Below are positions 62,610-64,000 of a DNA stretch of 64,000 bases, one piece after another. The notes below the pieces were generated by a model that made no database searches, was not told the DNA's origin, and worked only from the letters and a program-made list of their open reading frames with translations. Position 1 is the stretch's first letter, and the number at the start of each line of letters is the position of its first letter. The stretch comes from Chryseobacterium phocaeense. Lineage in GTDB: Bacteria > Bacteroidota > Bacteroidia > Flavobacteriales > Weeksellaceae. The stretch covers positions 868,001 through 932,000 of the forward strand of contig NZ_LT827015.1 of NCBI RefSeq assembly GCF_900169075.1. Reading direction: 5' to 3'. Position numbers and translations under genes: made by a program.

Positions 62610-64000
62610 ATGCAATTATCAGAACAAGAAATCATTAGAAGAGAAAAGCTGAACAAGCTTACTGAAATGGGAATTAATGCATTCCCGGCGGAAGAGTATA
62701 TCATTACAGATACTACAGAATCTATAAAACAGGATTTTTCTGAGAATAAACAGGTGAAGATCGCTGGTAGATTGATGTCCCGCAGAATTCAGGGGAAGGC
62801 TTCTTTTGCAGAATTGCAGGACTCTAAAGGTAAGATCCAGGTGTATTTTAACAGGGATGAGATCTGCCCGGGTGAAGACAAGGAATTATACAATGAAGTA
62901 TACAAGCACCTTTTGGATATCGGGGATATTATCGGTATTGAAGGAACTTTATTTACCACCCAGGTAGGGGAAATGACGATTTTAGTAAAAAACTTTACGC
63001 TTCTTACAAAATCTTTGCGTCCATTACCGCAGGCTAAAACTGATGAGAACGGAGTAGTGCATGACGGATTCAATGATCCGGAATTAAGATACAGACAGCG
63101 TTATGTTGACCTTATGGTAAATCCCAATGTAAAGGAGGTTTTCGTTAAAAGAACCAAACTTTACAATGCGATGAGAACGTTCTTCAATGAGGCAGGATAT
63201 TTTGAGGTGGAAACACCCATACTTCAATCTATTCCTGGAGGAGCAGCTGCGAGACCGTTCATTACTCACCATAATTCTTTAGATATTCCTTTATATTTAA
63301 GAATTGCTAACGAATTATATCTGAAAAGACTGATTGTAGGTGGTTTTGACGGAGTGTATGAATTCTCAAAGAACTTCAGAAATGAAGGTATGGACAGAAC
63401 CCATAATCCTGAGTTTACCGTAATGGAAATCTATGTAGCCTATAAAGACTACAACTGGATGATGGATTTTACTGAAAGATTACTGGAATTCTGTGCGACT
63501 CAGGTTAATGGATCTTCGGAAGCAAAATTTGGTGAACACCAGATCAGTTTCAAAGCCCCTTTTGCAAGAGTATCTATGACAGAGGCCATTATAAAATATA
63601 CAGGTTTCGATATCACAGGTAAAACGGAGCAGGAATTATTTGATTTTGCAAAGTCTATTGGAATTGACGTGAATGAAACGATGGGTAAAGGAAAATTAAT
63701 TGATGAGATCTTCGGTGAAAAATGTGAAGGAAACTTCATCCAGCCGACTTTCATTACGGATTATCCTGTTGAAATGTCTCCATTAACTAAAAAACACAGA
63801 AGCCATGAAGGTCTGACAGAGCGTTTTGAATTAATGGTTTGCGGAAAAGAAATCGCTAATGCCTATTCGGAGCTTAATGATCCTATTGATCAGAGAGAGC
63901 GTTTTGAATCTCAGCTGGCGTTATCAGAAAGAGGGGATGATGAGGCGATGTTCATCGACCAGGATTTCTTAAGAGCATTGGAATACGGAATGCCGCCAAC
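62610..64000 (+). CDS. lysS: Lysyl-tRNA synthetase, class II (3' end missing)
   Basis: 463 codons of LysRS are in the window, with no stop before the edge. The anticodon-binding OB fold (about 48-140, VKIAGRLMSRRIQGKASFAE), class II motif 1 region (TPILQSIPGGAAARPF) and motif 2 (FRNEGMDRTHNPEFT) are clear; the last visible residues (FIDQDFLRALEYGMPP) precede motif 3, which lies outside. The intact gene should continue some way further. Confidence 0.96.
   Translation, partial: MQLSEQEIIRREKLNKLTEMGINAFPAEEYIITDTTESIKQDFSENKQVKIAGRLMSRRIQGKASFAELQDSKGKIQVYFNRDEICPGEDKELYNEVYKHLLDIGDIIGIEGTLFTTQVGEMTILVKNFTLLTKSLRPLPQAKTDENGVVHDGFNDPELRYRQRYVDLMVNPNVKEVFVKRTKLYNAMRTFFNEAGYFEVETPILQSIPGGAAARPFITHHNSLDIPLYLRIANELYLKRLIVGGFDGVYEFSKNFRNEGMDRTHNPEFTVMEIYVAYKDYNWMMDFTERLLEFCATQVNGSSEAKFGEHQISFKAPFARVSMTEAIIKYTGFDITGKTEQELFDFAKSIGIDVNETMGKGKLIDEIFGEKCEGNFIQPTFITDYPVEMSPLTKKHRSHEGLTERFELMVCGKEIANAYSELNDPIDQRERFESQLALSERGDDEAMFIDQDFLRALEYGMPP

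Overview
The window is a chromosomal segment of a Flavobacteriia member of the Chryseobacterium/Elizabethkingia type (Bacteroidota). Evidence: T9SS C-terminal sorting domains, GldF/GldG, a HmuY-type heme locus, glycosylasparaginase, a protein-glutaminase almost identical in its mature part to the known Chryseobacterium enzyme, weak or absent Shine-Dalgarno sequences, and many exact copies of the Bacteroidota -7 box TAnnTTTG. About 62 protein genes plus one attenuator leader peptide are supported. No tRNA, rRNA, CRISPR array or prophage was seen. The first gene (ABC exporter) and the last gene (lysS) run off the window.

Layout. 0-2.4 kb: ABC exporter 5' end, orphan scoB, DUF4197 protein. 2.5-9.3 kb: N-glycan/glycoprotein degradation cluster (GH20 hexosaminidase, glycosylasparaginase, CutC, beta-mannosidase). 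9.5-14.9 kb: AEC transporter, priA, dacB. 14.9-19.1 kb: tandem pair of T9SS-secreted M1 peptidases, duplicated together with terminator and promoter. 19.2-25.7 kb: JmjC-type cupin protein, kbl, hemJ-like, gldFG, TonB-CTD protein, a small Cys-rich bacteriocin-like peptide. 25.9-30.8 kb: poorly characterised genes (DUF2314-ankyrin, DUF4268), then an Rrf2 regulator, a TSUP transporter and an ABM monooxygenase. 30.9-42.1 kb: heme-acquisition locus (T9SS-exported HmuY-like protein, a second T9SS protein, TonB receptor, HmuY lipoprotein, ABC importer, methyltransferase, HmuS, ChaN-like). 42.4-49.4 kb: deformylase-like secreted protein, NERD protein, nitroreductase-ohrR-ohr operon, SDR, protein-glutaminase with a small lipoprotein, serine hydrolase. 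49.5-58.9 kb: lipB and the complete trp operon (EGDC-VOC-F-B-A) with a Trp-codon attenuator, interrupted by a REP-associated transposase and an unknown gene. 58.9-64 kb: two membrane proteins, a lipoprotein and cytochrome c pair, rlmF, a six-unit tandem repeat array, lysS.

How the parts work together. The heme locus moves heme from secreted or surface HmuY proteins through the TonB receptor, the periplasmic HmuT and the HmuUV importer to cytoplasmic HmuS; its two promoter regions carry matching Fur-like split palindromes. The JmjC gene and the TSUP gene share one operator, which suggests a sulfur- or redox-linked Rrf2 regulon. The ohr operon has an OhrR-like box next to its -7 element. The trp operon has a near-leaderless leader peptide with three consecutive Trp codons, a terminator, and a candidate antiterminator.

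Intergenic space is rich in short repeat families: REP hairpins around the transposase, a GGCAAA-type MITE-like element in three places, GCAGAT-triplet palindromes, a TIR-bounded 228-bp element, and the tandem array after rlmF. Most genes are ordinary for the group. The most promising leads are the REP-built 3' end of trpF, the T9SS-exported HmuY-like protein with its unknown partner, the shared JmjC/TSUP operator, and the trp leader.
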